A stretch of DNA of 64,000 bases. Origin: Photorhabdus thracensis (GTDB lineage: Bacteria; Pseudomonadota; Gammaproteobacteria; Enterobacterales; Enterobacteriaceae). The DNA is taken from NCBI RefSeq assembly GCF_001010285.1, contig NZ_CP011104.1, positions 682,001 to 746,000 on the forward strand, in the 5' to 3' direction. Below, in pieces: positions 28,833 to 37,876 of this stretch. A program made the translations under genes and the position numbers. Position 1 is the stretch's first letter. Each line of letters begins with the position of its first letter. The notes beneath the pieces were generated by a model that did no database searches, was not told where the DNA came from, and worked only from the letters and a program-made list of their open reading frames with translations.

Positions 28833-29507
28833 ATGCTGGAAATACGAAATGTAACGCATGCTTACGGCGAGCGTGTGGTATTGAAAGACTTAAATTTGCA
28901 GTTGAAGGAAAAGCGAATTGCCATCATAGGTAGCAACGGTTGCGGCAAGAGCACATTTGCGCGTCTGCTTAATGGATTACTAGTACCGAAATGTGGTGAC
29001 GTTTTGGTGGATGGTCTGAATACCAGAACGGAGGGTAAAGCGATTCGGCGCAAGGTTGGTTTTGTATTCCAGAATCCTGATAATCAGATTGTCTTTCCAG
29101 TTGTTGAAGAGGATTTGGCCTTTGGAATGAAAAATCTCGGTTTTACCAAGGAGACAATTCAGCAAAGAACGCAGGAGGTACTTTCACGATATGGCTTACT
29201 TCAGTTTAGGGAGCATCCAGCCCATCTTTTGAGTGGCGGTCAGAAACAACTCTTGGCAATTTCTGGTGTCCTGGTGATGGAACCTGCTTACATAATTTTC
29301 GATGAGCCTACGACTTTACTGGATTTACGCAACAAGCGTCGTGTTGCTGAAGCAATCGATAACTTATCTCAAACTGTGATCATAGTTTCTCATGATCTTG
29401 AGTTTTTGGCGGGGTTTGACCGCGTGCTCGTTTTTGATGATGGTCGTGTGGTTGTTGATGACATTCCCTCTGTTGCTATTCCTGAATATTTAAGGATGAT
29501 GTCATGA
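28833..29507 (+). CDS. bioM: Energy-coupling factor ATPase, biotin transporter BioM
   Basis: CbiO/EcfA-type ATPase of 224 residues. Walker A is GSNGCGKST, the signature is LLSGGQKQ, and Walker B is [12 protein letters not shown]. It would power a biotin ECF importer with BioN and BioY, which follow in the same direction. The frame is open from a TTG at 28812, but the ATG at 28833 gives [14 protein letters not shown], the usual start. The stop overlaps bioN by four bases (ATGA). A role in biotin uptake rests on the linked bioY. This operon is not at this site in E. coli. Confidence 0.88.
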   Translation: MLEIRNVTHAYGERVVLKDLNLQLKEKRIAIIGSNGCGKSTFARLLNGLLVPKCGDVLVDGLNTRTEGKAIRRKVGFVFQNPDNQIVFPVVEEDLAFGMKNLGFTKETIQQRTQEVLSRYGLLQFREHPAHLLSGGQKQLLAISGVLVMEPAYIIFDEPTTLLDLRNKRRVAEAIDNLSQTVIIVSHDLEFLAGFDRVLVFDDGRVVVDDIPSVAIPEYLRMMS

Positions 29508-30133
29508 GCCTGTCTGGGTATGATCTTGGTTCATCACTTGTGCATCGAGTTAGTCCTGGGTTCAAAATTATTTCTTTGCTCATTCTGGGGACATTACTCT
29601 TTATTGTTCCGCGTATCGATCTTTCTATGGCAGCGTTGGCAGGTATCGTACTTTTATACTTGTTAGCCAGAATCTCATTAAGAACTGCCTGGGCGCAACT
29701 ACGACCTGCTGTGTGGATCTTTGCGCTTATTTTTATAGTCCAGGTGTTTCTGCATCACTGGACTGCCGGTGTACTTGTAGTCATTCGTCTTGCCTCACTT
29801 TTACTGTTAGCCTCGCTTGTCACCCTGACTACTCGTTCCTCCGACATGATCGATGCATTGGAAAAGGGTCTTTGGTGGTTGTATTATTTTAGAATCAATC
29901 CAGGAAAAGTGAGTCTGGCTCTATCTCTTGCCTTGCGGTTTATTCCTGTTCTCGCGTCAATTACAGAAGAAGTACGGGAGGCTCAGAAAGCAAGAGGTCT
30001 CGATAAGAGTGTCATAGCAATTGCCGTACCCGTTATCGTGCGAACTCTCAAAATGGCAGATGATATTTCTGCTGCTATTGAAGCTCGGTCTTACGATCCA
30101 GGGTTTGAGAGAAAGAAATCGAGCAGCAAATAA
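29504..30133 (+). CDS. bioN: Energy-coupling factor transmembrane protein BioN (EcfT)
   Basis: EcfT/CbiQ-family membrane component of 209 residues. It has four to five hydrophobic segments in the first 120 residues and the two cytoplasmic coupling motifs of the family, AQKARG and EARSYD, near the C-terminus. These contact the ATPase. It starts inside the bioM stop codon (ATGA), so it is translationally coupled. It is followed after 43 bases, containing a long A/G homopolymer run, by bioY. Confidence 0.87.
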   Translation: MSLSGYDLGSSLVHRVSPGFKIISLLILGTLLFIVPRIDLSMAALAGIVLLYLLARISLRTAWAQLRPAVWIFALIFIVQVFLHHWTAGVLVVIRLASLLLLASLVTLTTRSSDMIDALEKGLWWLYYFRINPGKVSLALSLALRFIPVLASITEEVREAQKARGLDKSVIAIAVPVIVRTLKMADDISAAIEARSYDPGFERKKSSSK

Positions 30134-30162
30134 AACCTAGTTTGTGGCTTTATCGAAAAAAA

Positions 30163-30171
30163 GGGGGGGGG
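30163..30171 (+). repeat. Nine-base G tract in the bioY ribosome-binding region
   Basis: Seven A residues are followed by nine G residues, ending five bases before the bioY ATG. The tract is the only plausible ribosome-binding sequence of bioY. Homopolymers of this length can change by slippage, which would alter spacing or affect sequencing accuracy. Confidence 0.8.
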
Positions 30172-30176
30172 ATTAA

Positions 30177-30725
30177 ATGTCCACGAAAGATATTGTTTAT
30201 ATAGCACTATTTGCCGCGCTAACCGCAGCACTGGGTTTATTCCCACCATTGGCTCTTCCCGTTATAGGCGTTCCGATAACAGCCCAATCAATGGGAGCGA
30301 TGTTTGCTGGCGCTATTGCTGGTGCGAAACGAGGGGGGTTAGCATTATTGCTCTTTTGTGTTCTTGTTGCAGTTGGATTACCGGTAATGGCGGGAGGTAT
30401 GGGAGGATTGGGGGTATTTTTCAGTCCAAGCGGTGGTTTTGTTTTGGCGTGGCCGATTGCTGCTTTTATTATCGGCTACTTGTATGAGTGGAGTCTTGCA
30501 AAACTAAATACTTTTAAAGAAGCTGTATTTCTTGTCTTTGGTGGAATTGTGATTGTCTACGTGATGGGTATTCCATGGGTTGCGGCATTTGCCAATATCA
30601 GCTTTTGGCAAGCAGCCATCGGTTCGATTGGATTTATTCCAGGAGATATTATTAAAATCGTGCTGGTTATCTTAATTGCGAAAACTGTTCGCCGGGCCTA
30701 CCCGACTCTTGAATTACATTCTTAA
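30177..30725 (+). CDS. bioY: Biotin transporter substrate-binding protein BioY
   Basis: S component of the biotin ECF transporter, 182 residues with about six membrane segments. BioY family features are visible: GVPITAQSMGAMFAGAIAG, then GLPVMAGGMGGLGVFFSP and SGGFVLAWPIAAFIIGYLYE. It would capture biotin and dock with BioMN. Some bacteria use BioY alone, but here the energising partners are in the same operon. It ends four bases inside the convergent DMT gene. Confidence 0.93.
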   Translation: MSTKDIVYIALFAALTAALGLFPPLALPVIGVPITAQSMGAMFAGAIAGAKRGGLALLLFCVLVAVGLPVMAGGMGGLGVFFSPSGGFVLAWPIAAFIIGYLYEWSLAKLNTFKEAVFLVFGGIVIVYVMGIPWVAAFANISFWQAAIGSIGFIPGDIIKIVLVILIAKTVRRAYPTLELHS

Positions 30726-31627
30726 GTATCAGTGTTTACGGCGGGCTGATATTTGGTTGTGATTACCCAATAATTGCCGCTAAGCGTCATTATTGTGCCG
30801 ATTATGGCCCAAACGGTTGGACGGTAGCCCTCTGTGATGCTGGAGATCGCTAAGGCTACAAGCGGAACGAGAAGCATTGTATAGGCCCCTCGTTCCGCAC
30901 CTAAACGACCGACGACGGCGAAATACGTTGTGTACCCAATCACCGAAGGAAACAGGATCAAATAGAATAGAGATGTTACGTAGACTGGTGATGGATCAAA
31001 GTTAAACGTTTGTTTAGTTAAAAGGGCATAGCCGAGCAAGAATATGGCACCATATCCCATAGAAATACCTGTCATTGGGAGAACAGTGGCCCCCTTTCTC
31101 TGTAACTGAACTGCGGAAATGTTGGCGAATGAGAACGCGAGGGTTGCTGTGATAGCGTAACCGAATCCCGCCCAATTCCATTCATTATTTAAAAATTCTG
31201 GGCTGAAGACCAAAATTATCCCAGTCAGACCGACCATAGCACCGACTAGAACTGTCCATGAAATTGATTGCCGTAGGAAGAGAATTGCATTCACAGAGTT
31301 GAATAATATGACCGAAGAGTAGGTAAGGGCGATTAAACCTGTGGTGATTAAGGCCGCAGCCTTGTAAATCAGTAAGAATGCGACAGCGAATCCGAATGCT
31401 CCAAGCGCAGCGAAAGAGAGGTGCTCGCGCCAGGTATATGTGAGTCTTTCCCGAGAAATTGCAGTAATCAGAAGCAGCAATACCGACGCACATCCAAAAC
31501 GGTAAATCAGGGATATTACAGGTGAAACATCAGTTAATTGCAGTTTTGCCGCATACCACGATGTTCCCCCCGTAATGATCGTCACGACGTATAGAACAAC
31601 GGTAGAGTAAGAAAAGGCGGTCTTCAT
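30722..31627 (-). CDS. DMT-superfamily (EamA) transporter
   Basis: A 301-residue membrane protein with about ten hydrophobic segments and two EamA repeats (about 10-130 and 150-285), the pattern of drug/metabolite exporters. Its 3' end overlaps bioY by four bases in convergent orientation. It lies 31 bases downstream of the 2OG-Fe(II) oxygenase on the same strand, so they are probably one operon, and it may export or import that enzyme's product or substrate. No substrate can be read from the sequence. Confidence 0.8.
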   Translation of the reverse strand: MKTAFSYSTVVLYVVTIITGGTSWYAAKLQLTDVSPVISLIYRFGCASVLLLLITAISRERLTYTWREHLSFAALGAFGFAVAFLLIYKAAALITTGLIALTYSSVILFNSVNAILFLRQSISWTVLVGAMVGLTGIILVFSPEFLNNEWNWAGFGYAITATLAFSFANISAVQLQRKGATVLPMTGISMGYGAIFLLGYALLTKQTFNFDPSPVYVTSLFYLILFPSVIGYTTYFAVVGRLGAERGAYTMLLVPLVALAISSITEGYRPTVWAIIGTIMTLSGNYWVITTKYQPAVNTDT

Positions 31628-31658
31628 GCTCAGATTCCAAACATCTTATTGAAATGTA

Positions 31659-32423
31659 TTACGACCATAAGATCAGATTTTTTTCATTTAACAGACCGAT
31701 GAAGGAGCCTGTTGCAATCCGATTGCCGTTCGCTGGCAGGACGATATGAGGATTGCTGGTGTTAAAAATGACGACAGAACCAACTTGAGGCCGGAAAGTG
31801 AAAGATTCGCAATCACCCAATAGCGAACTATCATATGGCTTATAGGTTTTATCAACAACAGTACTCTTGAATGGCTGATTATAGATTACTGTTTCCCCTC
31901 CTTGTGAAGGAGACAAAACATAGAGGTTCCAGGCGAGCTGAGCTGATATCTCTCCGATGGATAAATTGCCTTTCGCAAAAGTAGGGGCGTAGTCCACATG
32001 TAGATCTGAACCACCGGAGATAATACGGACGATACCTGCAAAGTAGGAGCCAAGCCCTGGTTCTTCCGCGATCGAAATGCTGAAATCGGTATCGTGATTG
32101 ATACGTTGTATGAATCGAACAACGGGATCAAAAGCTTGATTGGTAAATTGAGCACGTTCTTGCTCTGCTGCGTTAACTTGAGCGAAATATTCTTCTTTTG
32201 GGCGATCACGGTAGTGAGTGAGTGGATTTCCCAAGTAAAATCCTGGCCTGCCGAATTCATATTGCTTTGCCTTCATGCTCAGTATTGCCGCAGAAAGCTG
32301 TATTGATTCCTCTGTAGCTGCAAAATCATCTATCATTACCGCTGGAATCTTGTTATCTATGATTGCCTGCAAGCTTTCTGATGATAATTTAACAAGCTCG
32401 TTTGATGCCCATCTTGATGGCAT
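31659..32423 (-). CDS. 2-oxoglutarate/Fe(II)-dependent oxygenase, small-molecule type
   Basis: A 254-residue protein with the double-stranded beta-helix signature of 2OG-Fe(II) oxygenases. The iron ligands are His142 and Asp144 (SDLHVDYAP) and His226 (NTSNPHIV), and Arg235 (NGNRIATGS) is the likely 2-oxoglutarate anchor. Because the second ligand is Asp and not Gly or Ala, it should be a hydroxylase or similar and not a radical halogenase. There is no signal peptide. It is upstream of a DMT transporter in the same direction and divergent from a DUF1284 gene. The overall organisation recalls free amino acid or specialised-metabolite oxygenases, but the substrate is unknown. Confidence 0.75.
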   Translation of the reverse strand: MPSRWASNELVKLSSESLQAIIDNKIPAVMIDDFAATEESIQLSAAILSMKAKQYEFGRPGFYLGNPLTHYRDRPKEEYFAQVNAAEQERAQFTNQAFDPVVRFIQRINHDTDFSISIAEEPGLGSYFAGIVRIISGGSDLHVDYAPTFAKGNLSIGEISAQLAWNLYVLSPSQGGETVIYNQPFKSTVVDKTYKPYDSSLLGDCESFTFRPQVGSVVIFNTSNPHIVLPANGNRIATGSFIGLLNEKNLILWS

Positions 32424-32552
32424 GATTGCCGATTCCTAGTCTATTTTCTTTATATTAGAAAAATTGATCTATTTAAGGCCTGTGTCAATCGTATAACATT
32501 GTTTGTATAATAATGCAACACTTGGCTGCACTCCACACTCAGGAACGCAACA

Positions 32553-32990
32553 ATGACAATATCTTTGAGAGGTCATCACCTCCTATGTATTCTTACCTAC
32601 GCGGGCAACGGATATTCCCCTAGCTTTATTGAAAACTACAATAAGATTATTCCCCGAATTCAGAACGAAGATATCCTGATTGTGGAAGGGCCAGATGATA
32701 TTTGTGCTCCTTTGCTTGGAGAAGATGATCCTCATTGTTTGGGCAAGAGTGTCATTGTCCGGGATAGTCGTGCTTTGGAGGCTATTGGTGCTCTTATGGG
32801 GTGGTCAATCGAAGTAGGTCATACACTGAGGCTTGACGAAACCTATTTAAAACAGGCTCGATGGGCTTTTAACCGCAGGATCGTAAGATCTGCCTGTGTA
32901 GGATGTGAATGGGAGCAGCTTTGCACTCGAATCGCTGCGGACGATTATGCTTCAACGTTTCTTAAACTCAGCAATGGAAAGAATGAATGA
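32553..32990 (+). CDS. DUF1284 cysteine-rich protein
   Basis: A 145-residue DUF1284 protein. The family start LRGHHLLC is at residues 5-12. The cysteines are 12, 51, 62, 115, 118 and 124, with the last three in a CVGCEWEQLC arrangement that suggests a metal or Fe-S site. No function is established for the family. It is divergent from the oxygenase-DMT pair across 129 bases. A TATAAT box at 32506-32511 is a plausible -10 element for it. Confidence 0.78.
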   Translation: MTISLRGHHLLCILTYAGNGYSPSFIENYNKIIPRIQNEDILIVEGPDDICAPLLGEDDPHCLGKSVIVRDSRALEAIGALMGWSIEVGHTLRLDETYLKQARWAFNRRIVRSACVGCEWEQLCTRIAADDYASTFLKLSNGKNE

Positions 32991-33104
32991 CGACATCAAG
33001 TCATTTTGCAAAGGCTGATCAAATGCGTGAGAGCAAATTCTAAGACTAACTAATGTAGATCTTTATGGTATCGACAAAGTATCTATGAGGTGTTTGTAAA
33101 TCGC

Positions 33105-33272
33105 TCAATATTCCTTCGTAGATTGTGACTGCTTCACTAACTTTGCTTGATAATCGTGTTTGACTATTTCCAGTGCAGCGAGTGCAATTTCGGGCGCGAT
33201 TTCATTGCATTCCAATAGATAGATCAGATCAACAGCAAGCTGAACTTCAGGTGGTGCGTGTTCGACTGACAT
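33105..33272 (-). CDS. rsmS: Pleiotropic regulatory protein RsmS (YbaM)
   Basis: A 55-residue protein found by reading the minus strand from the ATG at 33272: it begins MSVEHAPPEVQLAVDLIYLL and continues with ALAALEIVKHDYQAKL. It matches the small YbaM/RsmS family, which in Pectobacterium modulates quorum-related gene expression through Rsm. It is 21 bases downstream of priC on the same strand, as in E. coli. Its function here is an inference from the family. Confidence 0.88.
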   Translation of the reverse strand: MSVEHAPPEVQLAVDLIYLLECNEIAPEIALAALEIVKHDYQAKLVKQSQSTKEY

Positions 33273-33293
33273 AAAACTTCCTCATCTGCGTTG

Positions 33294-33836
33294 TTAATCC
33301 ATGTTCTCTTTATATTCGATTGATTTTTCAATTCGTGTCAGAGATTGGCGGCAACGTGCTAGTCTTCCGGCTAGTGCTGCGATTTCTTTTTGTATTTTTT
33401 GCTGATTACTCAGTGTAGTTTGTTGATTCAATCTTAGCTCTCGATCATTGATCATTGCGAGCAGACGGCGTTCATAATCCTGATGTTCAGCCAGCTTGTG
33501 ATACAGGTCAGTAGCTTGTTGTTTATGTTCGAACCTGCTCTCTTTTTTTCTCAGTGATTGAGTAGACAATTCACGCTTTAATGCTTCCATTTGAGCAACT
33601 AAACGCTCGGTCAGAAATGCGACTTGTTCCGTTCGGTTATCCTGAACACACTCTTTGAGTTGTTCCATGTTATGCCTGACTTCTTGCAGATAACCACGGA
33701 GTTTATCGCTGCGCCGGTTAAATAAAGTTTGATCAAACCGGGCAGTAGAAAATGGGATATCTGCCAGAGGTGTGAGCTCTTCCGCCAATATATTGACCTG
33801 TTTTTCGAGTAAATTTAATAACGGTTGTGTATTCAT
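33294..33836 (-). CDS. priC: Primosomal replication protein N'' (PriC)
   Basis: Restart primosome protein of 180 residues (E. coli 175). It binds SSB and single-stranded DNA at stalled forks and helps load DnaB. The protein is helical, highly charged and without membrane segments. The start MNTQPLLNLLEKQVNILAEE and the block FDQTLFNRRSDKLRGYLQEV are recognisable. It is followed by rsmS and divergent from apt. The ybaN gene that lies between priC and apt in E. coli is missing. Confidence 0.93.
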   Translation of the reverse strand: MNTQPLLNLLEKQVNILAEELTPLADIPFSTARFDQTLFNRRSDKLRGYLQEVRHNMEQLKECVQDNRTEQVAFLTERLVAQMEALKRELSTQSLRKKESRFEHKQQATDLYHKLAEHQDYERRLLAMINDRELRLNQQTTLSNQQKIQKEIAALAGRLARCRQSLTRIEKSIEYKENMD

Positions 33837-33979
33837 TTATACCCTGCAATGATTATGTTTTGCGAAGCAGAATTAACCTGGAACGACAAAAAATAGGCTG
33901 ATGTATGTTCATCAGTTGCTTTTTTTTATCAGTTTGCATAGATTTTAGCACTCTCGTGTTCTACTCACTGGCACCGATT

Positions 33980-34531
33980 ATGACCGCAAACGCGCAGCAA
34001 CTGCAATTTATTAAAGACAGTATTGAAACTATTCCTGATTACCCTAAACCGGGGGTTCTTTTTCGTGATATTACGACCTTATTGGATAACCCTCTTGCCT
34101 ACCAGGCAACAATTAATCTTCTGGTAGAGCGATATCAGGACAAAGGCATTACGAAAATTGTGGGTACTGAGGCGCGCGGTTTTCTATTTGGAGCTCCAGT
34201 TGCGTTGCGTCTCGGTGTTGGTTTTATCCCTGTCCGTAAAGCAGGTAAATTACCTCGTGAAACATTGAGTGAAACTTACGATTTAGAGTATGGCACCGAT
34301 ACACTGGAAATACATAAGGACAGCATCAAAGAAGGTGATAAGGTGTTGGTTATTGATGACCTGCTGGCAACGGGTGGCACTATTGAGGCAACTGTTCGCT
34401 TAATCCGTCATTTAGATGGTGACGTTTCTGAGGCTGCCTTCGTTATTGGCCTGCCTGATTTGGGAGGGAGTGAGCGTCTGCAAAAACAAGGTGTGAACAG
34501 CTTCACTCTACTGGAATTCCCTGGTCATTAA
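33980..34531 (+). CDS. apt: Adenine phosphoribosyltransferase
   Basis: Purine salvage enzyme: adenine plus PRPP gives AMP. It has 183 residues, the E. coli length. The PRPP-binding motif is [16 protein letters not shown], with other family blocks [16 protein letters not shown] and [18 protein letters not shown]. The frame opens at 33905, but the added 25 residues are hydrophobic and absent from the family, and the ATG at 33980 gives the usual MTANAQQL start. There is no strong Shine-Dalgarno before it. It precedes dnaX. Confidence 0.97.
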   Translation: MTANAQQLQFIKDSIETIPDYPKPGVLFRDITTLLDNPLAYQATINLLVERYQDKGITKIVGTEARGFLFGAPVALRLGVGFIPVRKAGKLPRETLSETYDLEYGTDTLEIHKDSIKEGDKVLVIDDLLATGGTIEATVRLIRHLDGDVSEAAFVIGLPDLGGSERLQKQGVNSFTLLEFPGH

Positions 34532-34627
34532 TCTGCTTATTTTCGTATTACTGACATATCGGCCTCGCTGTCTGTAGTGGGGCTGTGTTAGCATGGTACC
34601 CAATTATATTCAATTTTCCCGGTATCA

Positions 34628-36610
34628 ATGAGCTATCAGGTACTTGCCCGTAAGTGGCGCCCACAGATATTTTCTGATGTGATTGGTCAGGAATATGTCC
34701 TGACTGCGCTGGCTAATGGCCTTTCCCATGGCCGGCTCCATCATGCCTACCTTTTTTCCGGCACTAGAGGTGTCGGGAAAACAACGATTGCCCGTTTATT
34801 TGCCAAGGGATTAAATTGCGAAACAGGTATTACTGATAAGCCTTGTGGTAAATGTGCTAATTGCCTTGAAATTGAACAAGGGCGATTTGTCGATCTCATT
34901 GAGATTGATGCGGCTTCCCGTACTAAAGTTGAAGATACGCGCGAATTGCTGGATAACGTGCAATATGCTCCAGCTCGTGGGCGTTTCAAAGTCTACCTGA
35001 TTGATGAAGTGCATATGCTTTCCCGCCACAGCTTCAATGCGTTATTGAAAACGCTGGAAGAGCCTCCTGAGCATGTGAAATTTTTGCTGGCAACTACTGA
35101 TCCGCAAAAATTGCCGGTAACTATCCTTTCCCGCTGTTTGCAGTTCCATCTCAAAGCGCTGGGTGTTGATCAGATAAGCGATCAACTCGAACATATTCTT
35201 AAAGCTGAACATCTGGAGAGTGACAGCCGTGCCCGTCAGCTTCTGGCCCGTGCTGCTGATGGCAGTATGCGTGATGCTTTGAGTCTGACAGATCAGGCTA
35301 TCGCGATGGGGCAAGGCCAGGTAACAACTGAAATAGTCAGTTTGATGCTGGGAACATTAGATGATGAACAACCGTTATCAATTATAGAATCATTGATTCG
35401 GGCTGACGGTCAGCAGGTTATGGCATTAGTGGAACAAGCCGCTTCACGGGGGGCTGATTGGGAGAATTTGCTGGTAGAGATTCTTTCATTACTGCATCGT
35501 ATTGCAATGATCCAGTTATTACCTTCTCAACCAGAAATCGCTTCTTCTTCCATTGAAGGCCGTTTGCGGATATTGGCAAAAGCAATTTCACCAGAAGATT
35601 TGCAACTTTATTATCAAACTCTACTGATTGGTCGTAGAGATCTGCCGTATGCACCGGAACGCAGGATGGGTGTTGAAATGACGCTGCTCAGAGCTTTGGC
35701 ATTTCATCCAAAAACAGTCATTGAAGAGGTTGCTGCACCGGTTGTGCATGGACATCCTGCGGCTATCCCATCAATTGCAGCACAGCTGCAACATAATCAT
35801 CAGGGCAATACGGCATCCGCTTACTCTATTGATGAACCAGTACCGGTGGGCAGTGTTTCTCAGACGGAACCCCAGATACCTCAGGCACTTGCATCAAGTC
35901 CAACAGCGCAGTTGCTGAAAGCAAGGAGTGTGTTATCCCGGCAACAAGAGCAAACGCCACCAAAAAAGCCTAAACCGGCTACGCCTGTTCAGGCGAGGCC
36001 GGCAACCTCGGCGCTGGAGCGGATTGCCGCAGTGTCAGGGCAGCGACCTCAGTCATCAATAGCTAAAACGCAGGAAGAAAAACCTGAGAAAAAAGAGGCT
36101 TACCGTTGGCGAGCTAAGAATATTGAAGAAAAACCAGAAGCTCATGTCGCTACGCCAAAGGCTTTAAGAACGGCTCTGGAGCATGAGAAAACGCCGGAAC
36201 TGGCAGAAAAATTAGCTGAAGAATCCAAACAAAGAGATGCATGGGCAGCGGAAGTTGATAAACTTAAAATTCCTAAGCTAGTGCAACAATTAGCATTAAA
36301 TGCGTTTAAAGAGCAGATTAGTGTTAATAATATCTGTTTACACCTGCGTTCGAGTCAGCGTCATCTTAATTCCGCTTTTGCACAAAAATCATTAGCGGAG
36401 GCTTTAAGCGAGTTGTACGGTGTAACGATTGAATTCAGCATTATTGAAGATGATAATCCAGAGGAGAAAACTCCACTGGAGTGGCGACAAGCCATTTATG
36501 AAGAAAAATTGGCACAAGCTCGCCAATCAATTATTGCGGATAAGACTATTCAGACATTGCGGCAGGTATTTGATGCTGAACTGGATGAAGAGAGTATCCG
36601 GCCGGTCTAA
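34628..36610 (+). CDS. dnaX: DNA polymerase III subunits tau and gamma
   Basis: Clamp-loader ATPase; the full-length product tau has 660 residues. Walker A is GTRGVGKTT (about residues 45-53), the zinc cysteines lie in CGKCANCLEIEQG, Walker B is YLIDEVHML, and the sensor region is in LATTDPQKLPVTILSRC. The tau-specific C-terminus (after about 450) binds DnaB and the polymerase core. A slippery heptamer at 35962-35968 plus a hairpin should produce the short gamma form of 448 residues by -1 frameshift. It is followed by ybaB and recR in the same direction. Confidence 0.98.
   Translation: MSYQVLARKWRPQIFSDVIGQEYVLTALANGLSHGRLHHAYLFSGTRGVGKTTIARLFAKGLNCETGITDKPCGKCANCLEIEQGRFVDLIEIDAASRTKVEDTRELLDNVQYAPARGRFKVYLIDEVHMLSRHSFNALLKTLEEPPEHVKFLLATTDPQKLPVTILSRCLQFHLKALGVDQISDQLEHILKAEHLESDSRARQLLARAADGSMRDALSLTDQAIAMGQGQVTTEIVSLMLGTLDDEQPLSIIESLIRADGQQVMALVEQAASRGADWENLLVEILSLLHRIAMIQLLPSQPEIASSSIEGRLRILAKAISPEDLQLYYQTLLIGRRDLPYAPERRMGVEMTLLRALAFHPKTVIEEVAAPVVHGHPAAIPSIAAQLQHNHQGNTASAYSIDEPVPVGSVSQTEPQIPQALASSPTAQLLKARSVLSRQQEQTPPKKPKPATPVQARPATSALERIAAVSGQRPQSSIAKTQEEKPEKKEAYRWRAKNIEEKPEAHVATPKALRTALEHEKTPELAEKLAEESKQRDAWAAEVDKLKIPKLVQQLALNAFKEQISVNNICLHLRSSQRHLNSAFAQKSLAEALSELYGVTIEFSIIEDDNPEEKTPLEWRQAIYEEKLAQARQSIIADKTIQTLRQVFDAELDEESIRPV
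35962..36003 (+). other. Programmed -1 frameshift signal in dnaX
   Basis: The slippery heptamer AAAAAAG (A AAA AAG in frame) at 35962-35968 is followed six bases later by a two-part hairpin: outer stem CCGGC / GCCGG (35975-35979 with 35998-36002) and inner stem CGCCTG / CAGGCG (35982-35987 with 35990-35995). After the shift only one codon (GCC) is read before TAA at 35971-35973. This gives gamma of 447 residues plus one alanine. The arrangement is that of E. coli dnaX. Confidence 0.92.
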
Positions 36611-36665
36611 CCGCGCTGCAATCTGTACCTGTTGTACGATGTAGCCATAGCGAAGAGAGAAAACT

Positions 36666-36995
36666 ATGTTTGGTAAAGGTGGTTTGGGCAATTTGATGAA
36701 ACAAGCCCAACAAATGCAGGATAAGGTGCAGAAAATGCAGGAAGAGATCGCCAATCTGGAAGTGACGGGTGAATCTGGTGCAGGTCTGGTTAAAGTGACT
36801 ATCAATGGTGCTCATAATTGCCGTCGTGTTGAGATTGATCCAAGCCTGATGGACGATGACAAAGAGATGCTGGAAGACTTGATTGCAGCTGCATTCAATG
36901 ACGCAGCCCGCCGCATTGAAGAAACTCAGAAAGAGAAAATGGCAAGCGTTTCCAGTGGGATGCAACTGCCACCAGGCTTTAAGATGCCATTCTGA
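36666..36995 (+). CDS. ybaB: Nucleoid-associated protein YbaB/EbfC
   Basis: A 109-residue YbaB/EbfC-family DNA-binding protein that forms a tweezer-like dimer. It begins [20 protein letters not shown] and ends in a Met/Pro-rich tail. It lies between dnaX and recR, an arrangement kept across most bacteria. Its stop codon overlaps the recR start (TGATG), so the two are translationally coupled. Confidence 0.96.
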   Translation: MFGKGGLGNLMKQAQQMQDKVQKMQEEIANLEVTGESGAGLVKVTINGAHNCRRVEIDPSLMDDDKEMLEDLIAAAFNDAARRIEETQKEKMASVSSGMQLPPGFKMPF

Positions 36996-37600
36996 TGCAA
37001 ACCAGTCCTCTCCTTGAATCCTTGATGGAAGCATTGCGCTGTTTGCCAGGAGTCGGCCCTAAATCTGCGCAGCGGATGTCTTTTCATCTGTTACAGCGTG
37101 ATCGCAGTGGTGGAATGCGTTTGGCTCAGGCCTTGACAAGGGCAATGTCGGAAATTGGACACTGTAAATATTGCCGGACTTTTACCGAGCAGGAGCAGTG
37201 CACGATCTGCGCTAATCCACGCCGTCAGCAAAATGGTCAAATTTGTGTGGTTGAAAGCCCTGCGGATATTCATGCCATTGAACAAACCGGGCAGTTTGCT
37301 GGGCGCTACTTTGTGTTGATGGGGCATCTTTCTCCATTGGATGGCATTGGCCCGATGGATATTGGTTTGGATCGTCTTGAAGACCGTCTCTCCACTGAGG
37401 AGATTTCAGAGGTGATTTTGGCGACTAATCCGACAGTGGAGGGAGAGGCAACGGCCAATTATATCGCAGAAATATGTGTTCAGTATGGTGTAACAGCAAG
37501 CCGCATTGCTCATGGTGTACCGGTTGGTGGTGAGCTTGAAATGGTAGATGGTACAACTTTGTCGCATTCACTTGCTGGGCGGCAGAAAATTACTTATTGA
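36995..37600 (+). CDS. recR: Recombination protein RecR
   Basis: RecFOR pathway protein, 201 residues, that helps load RecA at single-strand gaps. It has an N-terminal helix-hairpin-helix ([18 protein letters not shown]), a zinc finger with cysteines in [16 protein letters not shown], a Toprim domain ([16 protein letters not shown]) and a C-terminal Walker-like region. It starts inside the ybaB stop codon and is the last gene of the dnaX-ybaB-recR unit. Confidence 0.97.
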   Translation: MQTSPLLESLMEALRCLPGVGPKSAQRMSFHLLQRDRSGGMRLAQALTRAMSEIGHCKYCRTFTEQEQCTICANPRRQQNGQICVVESPADIHAIEQTGQFAGRYFVLMGHLSPLDGIGPMDIGLDRLEDRLSTEEISEVILATNPTVEGEATANYIAEICVQYGVTASRIAHGVPVGGELEMVDGTTLSHSLAGRQKITY

Positions 37601-37793
37601 TTTTCTGTTAATGTCTTACCGTTTTATCTGGCTGGAAAAGAGTACGGTTGTATACCCTGCATAGATCAAATCGTAAAGACGTTGAGGCGCTGCATTTATG
37701 TGGCGCACGCCTATTAATTCATTCCGCTATGGTTATAACCTATTTAAATATCTAACTTATTCGCGTTATTTGATACTCTTTTGAATAATCAAA

Positions 37794-37822
37794 CTTGAAA
37801 CCCGGCTTATTTATCCCCATCT
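37794..37822 (+). promoter_or_regulatory. Sigma-32 heat-shock promoter of htpG
   Basis: CTTGAAA at 37794-37800 and CCCCATCT at 37815-37822 are separated by 14 bases, a full match to the sigma-32 consensus. It lies 54 bases upstream of the htpG start codon. Confidence 0.93.
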
Positions 37823-37876
37823 GCATACTATCGTCTAATTTTATCTGTCTGAACTGGATTTAGATTGAGGTAACAA

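Noticed and set aside
31659-32423. Interpreting the oxygenase as a radical halogenase
   Set aside because: Halogenases of this superfamily replace the second iron ligand by Gly or Ala; here Asp144 is present, so a hydroxylase-type enzyme is more likely.
36546-37034. 162-codon minus-strand frame across ybaB
   Set aside because: Antisense shadow of dnaX 3' end and ybaB; composition is typical of antisense frames.
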